A DNA stretch of 59,454 bases from Anaerohalosphaeraceae bacterium (GTDB lineage Bacteria > Planctomycetota > Phycisphaerae > Sedimentisphaerales > Anaerohalosphaeraceae): positions 1 to 59,454 of the forward strand of contig JBBFLK010000020.1 in NCBI GenBank assembly GCA_037479115.1. Direction: 5' to 3'. How positions within the stretch are numbered: the first letter of the stretch is position 1; every line of letters starts with the position of its first letter. Under the pieces are notes generated by a model. That model was not told where the DNA came from. It worked only from the letters and a program-made list of their open reading frames with translations, and made no database searches. This document shows positions 51,064-59,454 of the stretch, in pieces. The position numbers and the translations under genes are program-made.

Positions 51064-52923
51064 AGGATTGCCGACAGGAGCCGCGGAGGAAGCAGGCGTT
51101 GTCGATGACTGGTTCTGCTGGAACTGCCGTATCATCATCCGCTGCTGAATCTGCATCGTCCAGCTCATAATCTCCATCAGATGCTGCTTGGGCAGAACCA
51201 GATGCGTCTGAATGCGTCCGCCGTCCGCCCGGACCCCGATCGCCAGAGCACTTTGCGTCTGAACCGGAATGGACTCAATTATCTCGAAAAACGGCGGCAT
51301 CGGAGCATCCGAACTGACCGCCTGCGTTGAACGTGTCATTTCTCCGAACCCCTTCATCAGCCGAATGACATTGACGGAGACGACCGCATCCGCCGTCTGA
51401 GCATTGGGAACGGCCTTCAAAGCCGCCTGCATCTCCGCAGGAGCCGGGGCATTGGCCGGCAAATCAATCATCCTTTCGAGAGACTGACGGGCCTGCGGCC
51501 CCATCGCCATAAATAATTTTTTATCTGCGAGTGCCATCAAATAAATTTCGTCGTCTCCAAACATCGTTTTAAGCATCTTTCTGTCCTGTTCCGATGCATT
51601 TTCCGGAACGGAAACCCGAACCACAATCTGATCAATCGACACGCCTTTGTACTGATCCGCCTTTTCCTCCATCGTAAAGACAGCCGGAATTCCGAACATC
51701 TTGTAAAACTCATTCGCCAGGTCTTTCCCTTCCTTTACCACCTCCCGCATCGCCGCCGCATCCGTAATTTCAATCGCCTGACGAGCTGAAAACGGAGGGG
51801 TACCGGCCGTGTAGCCGTATGAATAAGCCATCTGGGCTCCCGTCGCCTTCATACTTTTGGCCAGCAGGGCCTCCGTTTGGCTCCGCAGAGCCGCTTGCTT
51901 ATCCCCAGCCAGGGAAAGAAAAGCATCCAGAAAAATCCAGTTGACCTTTTCGATCATCGGCTTATTCAGCACCGCCAAAACATGAACGGGGGCTTCCGCA
52001 TCCAGATAGCCGCCCAGGGAAAAGCCCGGTTTCATCGCAGGGTCGCGTACCAGCATTTTGGCCAGTTCTGTATCCTTTTTGGCTGTAAAAAGCACCTCTG
52101 CCGTCATCTGCTCCGGCACAGGCGAAAGCAGGATGCTCAGACTGTCCGCCTGTCCCATCCAGGTATCCAGTGTATTGAGCATCGTCGAAATCGCCTCCGG
52201 CTTAAACGGCATTACCGCTCCTCCCTGAGAGGCCGCCTGCAGGCCTTGCTGAACCGCCTCCTTCAACGGCCCCGCCGCCGTCTGATAGCCCTTGTCCACA
52301 TTCAGCCAAAACCACGCCGGAGCTGAAACGGCATTCTGGGCATCCGCAGGATTCAGACGAGCGGCCAGAGATTGTTTCTTTTCCTTCAAAATCGTGCGGA
52401 CTGCCAGAAGGGATTGTTTCTGTTCGGCAGGGCCCAGCATCAGATAGGGGATACCCTCCAGCGGAACAAATGCAACAGTACCAAGCGATGAACCCGGCGC
52501 AGAAAGCGTATAAATCCCGTTTTCATCCGCCCCCCGAGAATAAGAACTTGATGTGTACACTTTGGCATCAGGTACGGGCAGCAAAAGCACCGCCATCGGT
52601 TCCCCACCGGTCGAATTCAGAAACAGGGCTGCGGCAATCGTACCGTTTTTATCTACCCCATTCAGCATCGGGTCCCCTAACGCCCCTCCCAAAAACATCG
52701 GAAACATCATCGAAACAGGCATCGGGCTTACACCCGACAGATACTGGTCCAGTTTCTCCAGCGTCCCCGTAAAATGATTAAGTCGAAAACAAATCAGCGT
52801 ATCAGCAGGCAGCAAATCGAGGATTGCATCTTTTGATGAGGAGGCCGAATAACCGACCGATACAAACAATCCGCCAACCGACAAAAGAAGACATAAAAGA
52901 ACCGGAAACAGTCTTCGATTCAT
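51058..52923 (-). CDS. Large exported protein, DUF3352-like
   Basis: 621 residues. Signal peptide (MNRRLFPVLLCLLLSVGGLF, cleavage near SASSS). The body begins with ILDLLPADTLICFRLNHFTG, where LLPADTLIxFR matches the opening of DUF3352-type exported proteins found in planctomycetes. It is rich in Ala, Met and Gln and ends in a polar Gln/Ser/Pro tail. Function unknown. AAAGGAG 8 nt before ATG 52923 fixes the start; an ATG at 52974 adds residues ahead of the signal peptide. It follows the inositol-phosphatase-like gene after 98 bp. Confidence 0.75.
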   Translation of the reverse strand: MNRRLFPVLLCLLLSVGGLFVSVGYSASSSKDAILDLLPADTLICFRLNHFTGTLEKLDQYLSGVSPMPVSMMFPMFLGGALGDPMLNGVDKNGTIAAALFLNSTGGEPMAVLLLPVPDAKVYTSSSYSRGADENGIYTLSAPGSSLGTVAFVPLEGIPYLMLGPAEQKQSLLAVRTILKEKKQSLAARLNPADAQNAVSAPAWFWLNVDKGYQTAAGPLKEAVQQGLQAASQGGAVMPFKPEAISTMLNTLDTWMGQADSLSILLSPVPEQMTAEVLFTAKKDTELAKMLVRDPAMKPGFSLGGYLDAEAPVHVLAVLNKPMIEKVNWIFLDAFLSLAGDKQAALRSQTEALLAKSMKATGAQMAYSYGYTAGTPPFSARQAIEITDAAAMREVVKEGKDLANEFYKMFGIPAVFTMEEKADQYKGVSIDQIVVRVSVPENASEQDRKMLKTMFGDDEIYLMALADKKLFMAMGPQARQSLERMIDLPANAPAPAEMQAALKAVPNAQTADAVVSVNVIRLMKGFGEMTRSTQAVSSDAPMPPFFEIIESIPVQTQSALAIGVRADGGRIQTHLVLPKQHLMEIMSWTMQIQQRMMIRQFQQNQSSTTPASSAAPVGNPL

Positions 52924-53021
52924 ACAAACGCTCCTTTCAAAAAGCAACGGTGAGCAACAGTTTCTAGAATTCACACAAGATTAAGACTGGTCTTTTCAAA
53001 ACTTGTTACACGAAAACTTTT

Positions 53022-53840
53022 TTATTTCATTTGAAAAATCTTCAGAATTTCCTCCTTTTTCTTTAACGGACCTGCAACAATCGGAATGTAATCTCCCTGA
53101 TAAGATTCCGGGACGACAGGAAAGAGAGATTTTCCCTCCGGAGACGAGACAAATCCGCCCGCCCGTTCCACAAGAAGAGCGCCGGCCGCAATATCCCACA
53201 GACGCGAACGAATGGTCACAGAGCCCACCATCGCCCCTTTGGCGACATACGCCAGGTGCAGGGCCGTCGAACCCAGACAGCGAAAACGGGTTTTTTGCAT
53301 AATGGTCTGATACGGTTTGTCAAACTCCGCCGTCATATGGCTCTCGATTCCGAAACAGGCGAATCGATTCAGCTCCTGCTGATTCACCTGAATCCGGGAG
53401 CCGTTCATCTGCGCTTCCATCTCGGCCGCGGCTGTAAACATCGAATCCGTCGACGGTTCAAAAACCACTCCGACAATCGGCTGTCCATCCTGCAGGGCGG
53501 CAATGCTCACCGAAAAACACAGCAGGCCGTTGGCAAAATTGTTCGTGCCGTCAATCGGGTCAATCACCCACCAGATTCCCTGCTCGCCGCGCGGCGCCAG
53601 CTTAAAGAGCTTGCCGCCGTGCCCCTCCTCACACAAAAAACCATGGTCCGGATAGGTCTCCTTGATATGGTCCACGATAATCTTCTGACAAATCGGGTCG
53701 GCCTGTGTGACCAGCTCATCCGCATCCTTCTGCGTTGCATGAACAAAGCGAAGTTCTTCCAGGGCCCGCTGCCCGGCCAGACGCGCCGCCACCACGGCCG
53801 TCTCGAGCAAATCACGGATTTCTGTCGAAGACAATCCCAT
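53022..53840 (-). CDS. Inositol monophosphatase family protein
   Basis: 272 residues. The metal site is complete: LCEEGHGG (Glu pair), WWVIDPIDGTNNFANG, and SRLWDIAAGALLVERAGG. DPIDGTNNF and WDIAAG are the two signature motifs. It should hydrolyse inositol monophosphate or a related sugar phosphate or PAP with Mg2+. AAAGGG precedes the ATG at 53840. The divergent DUF2752 gene begins 53 bp away. Confidence 0.93.
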   Translation of the reverse strand: MGLSSTEIRDLLETAVVAARLAGQRALEELRFVHATQKDADELVTQADPICQKIIVDHIKETYPDHGFLCEEGHGGKLFKLAPRGEQGIWWVIDPIDGTNNFANGLLCFSVSIAALQDGQPIVGVVFEPSTDSMFTAAAEMEAQMNGSRIQVNQQELNRFACFGIESHMTAEFDKPYQTIMQKTRFRCLGSTALHLAYVAKGAMVGSVTIRSRLWDIAAGALLVERAGGFVSSPEGKSLFPVVPESYQGDYIPIVAGPLKKKEEILKIFQMK

Positions 53841-53893
53841 ACATTCCCTTTCCCTTGACGAACAAACCTAAAAAAGATATTTTACCAACTCAA

Positions 53894-54367
53894 ATGAACA
53901 ATTGCCAGCCGATAAGCTCGGAAAAATCTTCCGACCGCATCTCTGCCGGAGGCCGGCTTGCCGCCGCCTTTGTCGCCATGGCCATTGCCGTCGGATTCGC
54001 CTTTTTCCATGCCTGCGACCGACAATGGCTTGACATCAGTCCCATTCTCGGCGTCTGCGGTTTCAAACAGCGCTTTGGTCTGCCCTGTCCCGGGTGCGGC
54101 TGGACCCATTCCATCCAGGCCTTCGCATCAGGGCGTATTGGAGAGTCCTTTTATCTCCAACCCGCCGCCGCCGTCTTTTGTCTGGCAGCCTTTGCGGCCT
54201 TTTTTTTTGCTTTACACATCGCCATTTTTGGGATAGATTTTTCGTTTTTGAGGTGGGCACGCTCACCCGGAGGATGCAAAGTGATAATTCTTGCAGCTGC
54301 CCTGATTGTCCTGGTTGGATGGATGGCGGTTTTGCTGCTGACCCTTATTGGGCAAAGTCAACCCTGA
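53894..54367 (+). CDS. DUF2752 membrane protein
   Basis: 157 residues, three membrane helices (about 20-40, 85-110, 130-152). The family motif is in the first loop: LPCPGCGWTHSIQAF, a CPxCG-x(n)-R-type site, followed by FASGRIGESFYLQPAA. Function unknown; members occur widely in Bacteroidetes and planctomycetes. The start at 53894 has no strong ribosome site. It precedes a lipoprotein gene by 10 bp, suggesting one unit. Confidence 0.85.
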   Translation: MNNCQPISSEKSSDRISAGGRLAAAFVAMAIAVGFAFFHACDRQWLDISPILGVCGFKQRFGLPCPGCGWTHSIQAFASGRIGESFYLQPAAAVFCLAAFAAFFFALHIAIFGIDFSFLRWARSPGGCKVIILAAALIVLVGWMAVLLLTLIGQSQP

Positions 54368-54377
54368 AACAAACAGA

Positions 54378-55061
54378 ATGAGACCCAAAAAAATAGGCTT
54401 TTTTGATTGGTTTTCGGCGGCAGGGCTGCTGGCCCTGCTGGGCGGATGCTCGCCACTGGGGTTTCTTCTGAGCCCCTCCTCTTCGGAACAGAAAATCGCC
54501 GCCCAGTTCCCCCTGTACGCACAAAAAGATAAATCCGTCTATCTGGCGGTTCGCCCGTCCGCCGGCAGCCGAACCGATGCGGACATTCCCGGACTCCTCC
54601 AGAAAACCCTGGCCGCCGATTTCCACCGAAAAATCAAAATCCCGCCCGAAAAGATTTTCCAGATGTCGGCAGCTCTTCACAATCCTTCCGTCGCTTTTTC
54701 CTGGTCTCAGGTCGAGCAAGAAGCACGCCGTGTTCAGGCCGCATATCTGCTCTCGGTGGAAATCGTCGAATTCCAGGCCGTGCCTATGGGCTCACAAAAC
54801 TATTATATGGGCAATCTGGCGGTCCGAACATTTCTGGCGGAAACAGAATCCGGACAGATTGTCTGGCCACCTGAAAAAACCCCGCGGCTGATTCGAGTCG
54901 CCGTGGACTTCGAACCCAAAGGACGCTCTCAACTGGTCCATCGCATGCTCACAGCCGTTTCCCACTGCATCGTGCGGCACCTCTATCCGTGCTCCAAAGC
55001 TGCTTTCCGAGTCAGCGAAGAATTGGAACCGCTTGAATCCCTTATGAACTCAACAGAATAG
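54378..55061 (+). CDS. Lipoprotein of unknown function
   Basis: 227 residues. A signal ending in the lipobox LGGC (Cys24), then a mixed alpha/beta domain with IAAQFPLYAQKDKSVYLAVR, AAYLLSVEIVEFQAVP, and RLIRVAVDFEPKGRSQLVHR. The second half resembles the core of periplasmic penicillin-binding or FlgO-like lipoproteins but I cannot place it. ATG 54378 is preferred; the upstream ATG at 54348 adds ten residues before the signal. The serA gene follows after 13 bp, so it may be co-transcribed with it. Confidence 0.78.
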   Translation: MRPKKIGFFDWFSAAGLLALLGGCSPLGFLLSPSSSEQKIAAQFPLYAQKDKSVYLAVRPSAGSRTDADIPGLLQKTLAADFHRKIKIPPEKIFQMSAALHNPSVAFSWSQVEQEARRVQAAYLLSVEIVEFQAVPMGSQNYYMGNLAVRTFLAETESGQIVWPPEKTPRLIRVAVDFEPKGRSQLVHRMLTAVSHCIVRHLYPCSKAAFRVSEELEPLESLMNSTE

Positions 55062-55074
55062 GAGATTTCAAACC

Positions 55075-56661
55075 ATGTACCGAATTCTCATTACCGACAA
55101 ACTGGCCCAGGAAGGAATTGACCTGATCAACTCCACAGAGGATTTCGAAGCCGTGGTGCGCACGGGAATCAAAGAAGAGGAACTGGCCTCGATTATCGGC
55201 GATTATGACGGCCTGATTATCCGCAGCGACACCAAAGTCACCGCCAAAGTGCTCGAACGTCCCGGCAAACTGAAAGGAATCGCCCGCGCCGGCGTCGGCA
55301 TCGACAACGTGGACGTCCCCACCGCCACACGCAAAGGGATTCTGGTTATGAACACCCCCGGCGGCAACACCCTCAGCGCCGCTGAACACACTATGGCCCT
55401 GATGCTGGCCCTCAGCCGCAATATCGTCCCCGCCTGCAACAGTCTCAAACGCGGCGAGTGGGACCGCAAGCGATACACCGGCAACCAGCTGAACAACAAA
55501 ACCCTCGGCATCATCGGTCTGGGCCGAATCGGAATGGCCGTGGCCAAAATGGCCCTTGGCTTTAATATGAAAATTCTCGGCTACGACCCCTTTGCCGCTC
55601 CGGTTGAGGCGGAAAAACTGGGAATTGCCATTACGGATTCTCTGGAAAGAATCTTCAAAGAATCCGACTTCATTACGCTCCATGTTCCCAAAAATGAAAA
55701 AACCCTCAACATGATCACCGCCAAAGAAATGAAGATGATGAAGCCGAGCTGCCGGCTGATTAACTGCGCCCGCGGCGGCATCATCAATGAAGAGGACCTG
55801 TACAACGCTCTGGCCGCCAAAACCATCGCCGGCGCCGCCCTCGACGTCTTCTCCAAAGAGCCGCCGGAGAATACCCGTTTCAAGGAACTGGACAACTGCC
55901 TGGTCACCCCGCATTTGGGAGCCAGTACCGAAGAAGCCCAGATTGAAGTCGCCGTTGAAGCCGCCCAAATCCTGATGGACGCCATCAAAGGCGGCCCCAT
56001 CCGCAATGCCGTCAATGCCCCGGCCATGGGCGGCCTGTCCCCCATCATCAGCCAGTACGCCGCTCTGGCCCAGCGAATCGGCTCCCTGGCCAGTGCGATG
56101 GTATCCGGACATCTCAAAAATGTGCAAATCGAATTCCGCGGCTCCATCGCCGAAAAAACCGTGGACCCGATTGCCACCTCGTTCGCCATCGGACTGCTTC
56201 AGCCGCATTTTGACACCACCGTCAACCTCGTGAATGTTCACTTCCTGGCCAAAGAGCGAGGCATCAGCATCGATCAGACGAAAAATCCGGAAATCAAAGA
56301 CTTTGAATCCACATTTGCCGCCACCGTCCAGACCGATCAGCAGAAACGCACAATCGTCGGAACCGTTTTCGGCGGCAATTTGCCCCGCATTATCGAAATC
56401 GACGGTTTCCCGATTGAAGTAACCCCTGAAGAGGCCATGCTGATTATCTTTAACGACGACAAGCCGGGCGTCATCGGCGCCGTCGGAACCATTTTAGGAA
56501 AGCACGGCATCAACATCAACACCATGGGCGTCGGTCACAAAAGGGCCGAAGGCAAAGCGATTCTGGCCTTCAGTCTGGACAAACTGCCGGATGAAAAGGC
56601 CGCTGATGACCTGAAAAATCTGGAGTTCGTCAACGAATTGTACATCTGCAAACTTCAGTAA
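55075..56661 (+). CDS. serA: D-3-phosphoglycerate dehydrogenase
   Basis: 528 residues, the long form. The NAD-binding site is LGIIGLGRIGMAVA (about 142-155), catalytic Arg in NCARGGIINEEDL, Glu in SKEPPENTRF and His in VTPHLGAST. The C-terminal part holds the intervening ASB domain and an ACT domain (DDKPGVIGAVGTILGKHGIN order) that usually binds serine for feedback inhibition. It makes 3-phosphohydroxypyruvate, the first step of serine synthesis, which feeds cysteine synthesis through cysK. It is followed by a strong hairpin. Confidence 0.96.
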   Translation: MYRILITDKLAQEGIDLINSTEDFEAVVRTGIKEEELASIIGDYDGLIIRSDTKVTAKVLERPGKLKGIARAGVGIDNVDVPTATRKGILVMNTPGGNTLSAAEHTMALMLALSRNIVPACNSLKRGEWDRKRYTGNQLNNKTLGIIGLGRIGMAVAKMALGFNMKILGYDPFAAPVEAEKLGIAITDSLERIFKESDFITLHVPKNEKTLNMITAKEMKMMKPSCRLINCARGGIINEEDLYNALAAKTIAGAALDVFSKEPPENTRFKELDNCLVTPHLGASTEEAQIEVAVEAAQILMDAIKGGPIRNAVNAPAMGGLSPIISQYAALAQRIGSLASAMVSGHLKNVQIEFRGSIAEKTVDPIATSFAIGLLQPHFDTTVNLVNVHFLAKERGISIDQTKNPEIKDFESTFAATVQTDQQKRTIVGTVFGGNLPRIIEIDGFPIEVTPEEAMLIIFNDDKPGVIGAVGTILGKHGININTMGVGHKRAEGKAILAFSLDKLPDEKAADDLKNLEFVNELYICKLQ

Positions 56662-56691
56662 TTTCCGAAAAAACAAGCAGGATGAAATCCG

Positions 56692-56726
56692 CCCCGCCCT
56701 GCCGCATGGTCAGGGCGGGGATTCTT
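56692..56726 (+). terminator. Terminator after serA
   Basis: A perfect 10-bp GC-rich stem, CCCCGCCCTG (56692-56701) with CAGGGCGGGG (56711-56720), around a 9-nt loop, followed by ATTCTTT. The T-tract is short but the hairpin is very stable. It separates serA from the topoisomerase gene and may attenuate read-through rather than block it. Confidence 0.7.
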
Positions 56727-56749
56727 TGCCTTTACGGAGACGACGTAGA

Positions 56750-58501
56750 ATGACGGCAGGAAAACGCACCCAGACGAAACAACTGAATCTGGCTTTTGAG
56801 GAAATGGAAAATTCAAAACCCTCTCCGTCCGAATCCGCTGCAACAGAGCAGACCCACGAAGAAACCCAAGAGGACCGGGAAATGCCCGCTGCATCTTCGG
56901 GCTCCCGGCGACGAAAGGCGGCCGCCGCAACAGCTGAAACGCTCGCCGCCAAGCAGCGGGATATCAGTGTCAGTGAGTTTTTCGCCAAAAACCGCCATCT
57001 GCTCGGTTTTGACAATCCCCGCAAGGCCCTTCTGACCGCCGTCAAAGAAGCCGTCGACAACTCGCTGGATGCCTGCGAAGAGGCCCATATCCTGCCGGAC
57101 TTGGAAATCTCCATCCAGCCCTTCAACGGCTCCGACAACAAATTCACCGTCTCCGTGCAGGACAACGGCCCTGGCATTGTCGGTCAGCAGGTTCCCAATA
57201 TTTTCGCGCGGCTCCTGTACGGCAGCAAGTTCCACACCCTGAAAATGAGCCGCGGTCAGCAGGGCATCGGCATCAGCGCCGCCGGAATGTACGGCCTGCT
57301 GACTACGGGACAGCCCGTGCAGATTATCACCCGCACCAGCCCCAGGAAAAAAGCCCGCCATTACCACGTCCAAATCGACACCGCCCGCAACCGTCCGGAA
57401 ACCATTCTTGATGAAGAATGCGATTTTGAGCTACCGCATGGGACCCGCGTGACCATCACCCTCGAAGGACGCTACCAAAAAGGGCGCCAAAGCGTCGATG
57501 AATATCTGGCCCAAACGGCTATGGCCAATCCTCACGCCCGAATCCTTTATCGAACGCCGGATGGTCAGACCATCGAATATCCTCGCCGAAGCAATCAAAT
57601 GCCCTTTATCCCCATCGAAGTCAAACCGCATCCCTACGGCGTCGAATTGGGGGTTCTTTACAAAATGGCACGCGAAAGCCGGACCAAAACGCTCTCTGAG
57701 TTCCTCCGGACCCAGTTTTCCAGAATCAGCGACCGACTGGCCGCTGAAATTATTCAGAAGGCCAAACTGTCCGCCAAACTGAAACCCGAAAAAATCACCC
57801 TCAAAGAAGCGGAGGCCCTTCATACCGCCATTCAGGATACCAAAATTATGGCCCCGCCGACCGACTGCATCGGCCCTATCGGCGAAGAGGCCCTAATCGA
57901 AGGGCTCAAACGCGTGGTTCAGGCTGAGTTCTATACCAGCTGCACCCGAAAACCCGCCGTCTATCGGGGCAATCCTTTCCTGGTGGAAGCAGCGCTGGCC
58001 TTCGGCTTCAAGGATGAAGAGGCCGAAGCAGAATCCGAAGACAAAGAACCAATGCTTCGGCTGGTGCGGTTCGCCAACCGCGTCCCCCTGCTCTACCAGC
58101 AGTCCGCCTGTGCCATTTACAAGGCTGTGATCGAAACCAACTGGAGAAACTACGGCATCAGCCAAAGCCGCGGCGCCCTGCCTACGGGCCCCATTCTGCT
58201 CATGGTCCACATCGCCTCCGTCTGGGTCCCCTTTACCTCCGAAAGCAAAGAGGCCGTGGCCCATTACCCCGAAATCATCAAGGAAATCAAACTGGCCGTT
58301 CAGGAATGCGGACGCAAACTCGGAATGCATGTCCGCCGCCAGAAACGCATCCACACCGAGATGCTCAAACGCAGCTACATCGAAACCTATCTGCCCTATA
58401 TCGGCGAGGCCCTGCGGGATATTCTGGCTCTCAAGGAAAACCAGGTCCATGATGTCCAGGAAAAACTCAAGCACATCCTCGAAAAAACCCGCTCCATTTG
58501 A
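56750..58501 (+). CDS. top6B: DNA topoisomerase VI subunit B
   Basis: 583 residues. After a charged N-terminus of about 75 residues rich in Glu, Ala and Arg, the GHKL ATPase begins: KEAVDNSLDACEEAHIL (N-box), VSVQDNGPGIVGQQVPN (G1) and MSRGQQGIGISAAGMYG (G2). The H2TH and transducer domains follow (SKFHTLKMSR; KAEALHTAI-like; LPTGPILLMVHIASVWVPFTSESKEAV). The complete type IIB enzyme needs subunit A (Spo11-like), which is not in this window. GGAG lies about 11 nt before ATG 56750; the ATG at 56726 falls within the terminator region. The next gene to the right is on the other strand. Confidence 0.95.
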   Translation: MTAGKRTQTKQLNLAFEEMENSKPSPSESAATEQTHEETQEDREMPAASSGSRRRKAAAATAETLAAKQRDISVSEFFAKNRHLLGFDNPRKALLTAVKEAVDNSLDACEEAHILPDLEISIQPFNGSDNKFTVSVQDNGPGIVGQQVPNIFARLLYGSKFHTLKMSRGQQGIGISAAGMYGLLTTGQPVQIITRTSPRKKARHYHVQIDTARNRPETILDEECDFELPHGTRVTITLEGRYQKGRQSVDEYLAQTAMANPHARILYRTPDGQTIEYPRRSNQMPFIPIEVKPHPYGVELGVLYKMARESRTKTLSEFLRTQFSRISDRLAAEIIQKAKLSAKLKPEKITLKEAEALHTAIQDTKIMAPPTDCIGPIGEEALIEGLKRVVQAEFYTSCTRKPAVYRGNPFLVEAALAFGFKDEEAEAESEDKEPMLRLVRFANRVPLLYQQSACAIYKAVIETNWRNYGISQSRGALPTGPILLMVHIASVWVPFTSESKEAVAHYPEIIKEIKLAVQECGRKLGMHVRRQKRIHTEMLKRSYIETYLPYIGEALRDILALKENQVHDVQEKLKHILEKTRSI

Positions 58502-58531
58502 CAGAATCTTACGGACAGATGACCGCTGCCC

Positions 58532-59206
58532 TTATCGTCTCTTTCGAAAAACCCTCATATTTTTAAGACACAGCAGTTCTCGGAAGCGCCCGCAGGACAC
58601 AACGGTCTCTTCAACCGCGCGTCGAACCCCCTCAAACCTTTCCACCCCTGTATCATGAAAAATGATAAGTCCATTCCGAACCAGCCACGGCTCCCAGAGC
58701 CGAATGTCCAGCAGAACATCCTCATAGAGATGGGAACCATCCACAAATAGGAGACGAATCGACTCATTCCACCCTTTTGCCGCCTCCTCGGACGTCATCC
58801 GAAGCGGACAAACTGTATCGCGGACGGAATGAACTCGAAGATTCTCAAGAAAAACCTCATAACTGCCGCGAAGGTGCGGATCGACCGCAAAGACCTTCTC
58901 TGCACGGCCGGCTTTCTTTAGGCCGGACGCCAGCACCATCGTTGATTTACCCTTAAAAGAGCCAATTTCAACAATAGAACCTTCTTCTTTGGGAAAATAG
59001 GCAAAATAAAAAAGGGTCAGAACCTCTTTTTCGGACAAATGCCCTTCGAGCTCACAAAGCTCCTGAAACTCCTGAACCGTCAGCGTGCTTGAGAGCTGAT
59101 GATTCATTATTTTTGCACGCCAGGCGCTGAGGCGAAAAAAGCGGGAAATTCGTGCAGCCTTTGGCTTGATAACAGGTAATAGCCGCCTTCGCTGAAACCC
59201 TGACAC
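58532..59206 (-). CDS. Class I SAM-dependent methyltransferase (Methyltransf_24 type)
   Basis: 224 residues. SAM motif EIGSFKGKSTMVLASGL, AVDPHLRGSYEVFLENL, then LLFVDGSHLYEDVLLDI and LIIFHDTGVERFEGVRRAV. The FVDGSHxYExVxxDI element is diagnostic of this family, often found in glycan or lipopolysaccharide modification clusters. The start is GTG 59206 with GAGGGG about 10 nt upstream; ATG 59107 is another possibility without a ribosome site. The basic N-terminal 33 residues fit the first option. Confidence 0.82.
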   Translation of the reverse strand: MSGFQRRRLLPVIKPKAARISRFFRLSAWRAKIMNHQLSSTLTVQEFQELCELEGHLSEKEVLTLFYFAYFPKEEGSIVEIGSFKGKSTMVLASGLKKAGRAEKVFAVDPHLRGSYEVFLENLRVHSVRDTVCPLRMTSEEAAKGWNESIRLLFVDGSHLYEDVLLDIRLWEPWLVRNGLIIFHDTGVERFEGVRRAVEETVVSCGRFRELLCLKNMRVFRKRR

Positions 59207-59365
59207 GAGCTCAAGCCCCCTCTGATTCCGCCTAAAGAATAAAAAACTCTACGGATTTCTTCAAGAATGAGGCAGTTTTTATCCTATTTTTATCCGAATG
59301 TACAGAAAACCTCTCGAACAGCGCCCCAGTCAGGAAAACCATGCTCTGAATAAAAATTTCTTCTT

Positions 59366-59454
59366 TTACCGGGGCAGGTAGCCGCGGACCATATAGTGGA
59401 GGTCTTCATTTTCAAACGGACGCGGGTCCGGCACCCGGTTTTTGGCCAGATTAA
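59366..59454 (-). CDS. C-terminal fragment of a gene cut by the window end
   Basis: The last 28 codons of a minus-strand frame, reading NLAKNRVPDPRPFENEDLHY and ending in MVRGYLPR before TAA at 59366-59368. The composition is protein-like and the frame runs off the edge. The family cannot be judged from this fragment. Confidence 0.55.
   Translation of the reverse strand, partial: NLAKNRVPDPRPFENEDLHYMVRGYLPR

Noticed and set aside
1-59454. tRNA, rRNA, CRISPR, insertion sequence or prophage features
   Set aside because: No cloverleaf, rRNA stretch, repeat-spacer array, transposase, integrase or phage gene was recognised anywhere in the window.

Overview
The window looks like chromosomal DNA of a planctomycete of the class Phycisphaerae (Sedimentisphaerales-like). 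I infer this from the combination of a PEP-CTERM protein, a prepilin with an H-X9-DG-type tail, an ECF sigma factor followed by a FecR/LamG fusion, many Ser/Thr kinases, topoisomerase VI subunit B, and moderately GC-rich coding with frequent GTG/TTG starts. Coding density is high. I see no rRNA, tRNA, CRISPR array, insertion sequence or prophage, so this reads as ordinary core and lineage-specific chromosome rather than a mobile island.

Layout, left to right. (1) 15-4444, minus: ECF sigma factor, FecR/LamG membrane protein, prepilin-like protein, PEP-CTERM protein and a short paralogue that stops early; a cell-surface regulon with its own sigma factor. (2) 4677-7913: a receiver-like protein and a diguanylate cyclase (plus), facing an overlapping Ser/Thr kinase and PPP-type phosphatase pair (minus). 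(3) 8127-9837: a near-consensus promoter, a ~220-nt leader able to fold into nested stems, and a processive family-2 glycosyltransferase. (4) 10187-15167: a four-gene tripartite ABC efflux operon, then a TonB-dependent receptor (15435-17432). (5) 17486-19018: LemA with a DUF3137 membrane protein. (6) 19232-25888: a tightly packed metabolic operon (aconitase, LOG protein, secreted protein, hisD, C_GCAxxG_C_C protein, ACT-like protein, cysK, MazG-like). (7) 25959-32966, minus: a signalling island with a STAS/anti-sigma partner-switching pair, a small unknown protein, a YfiR-like periplasmic protein, a CHASE8-type hybrid histidine kinase, a receiver-histidine kinase and a lone receiver.

(8) 33112-36526: Rrf2 regulator with a palindrome-rich promoter, MazG-like protein, strong terminator, then on the minus strand an amidohydrolase, an NSS-family sodium symporter and its 42-residue companion. 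(9) 36717-39395: zinc-ribbon protein, second LemA, a four-helix-bundle protein and an M48 protease. (10) 39399-43398: glycan genes (GT39-like, GT2, methyltransferase) and a secreted protein. (11) 43558-47573: PilT, a membrane-anchored PilB/GspE-like protein with a degenerate active site, and a CvpA-like protein. (12) 47625-50524: a 49-residue protein with its own terminator, a radical SAM protein and a membrane-anchored Ser/Thr kinase. (13) 50494-59454: TetR regulator, large exported protein, inositol-phosphatase-like enzyme, DUF2752 protein, lipoprotein, serA, top6B, a methyltransferase and the tail of one more gene.

The most promising leads are the YfiR-CHASE8 histidine kinase locus, the degenerate PilB-like protein next to PilT, the structured leader before the glycosyltransferase, the micro-subunit of the symporter, and the inverted repeats upstream of the Rrf2 gene. 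Family assignments come from reading motifs by eye; none was checked by a database search.
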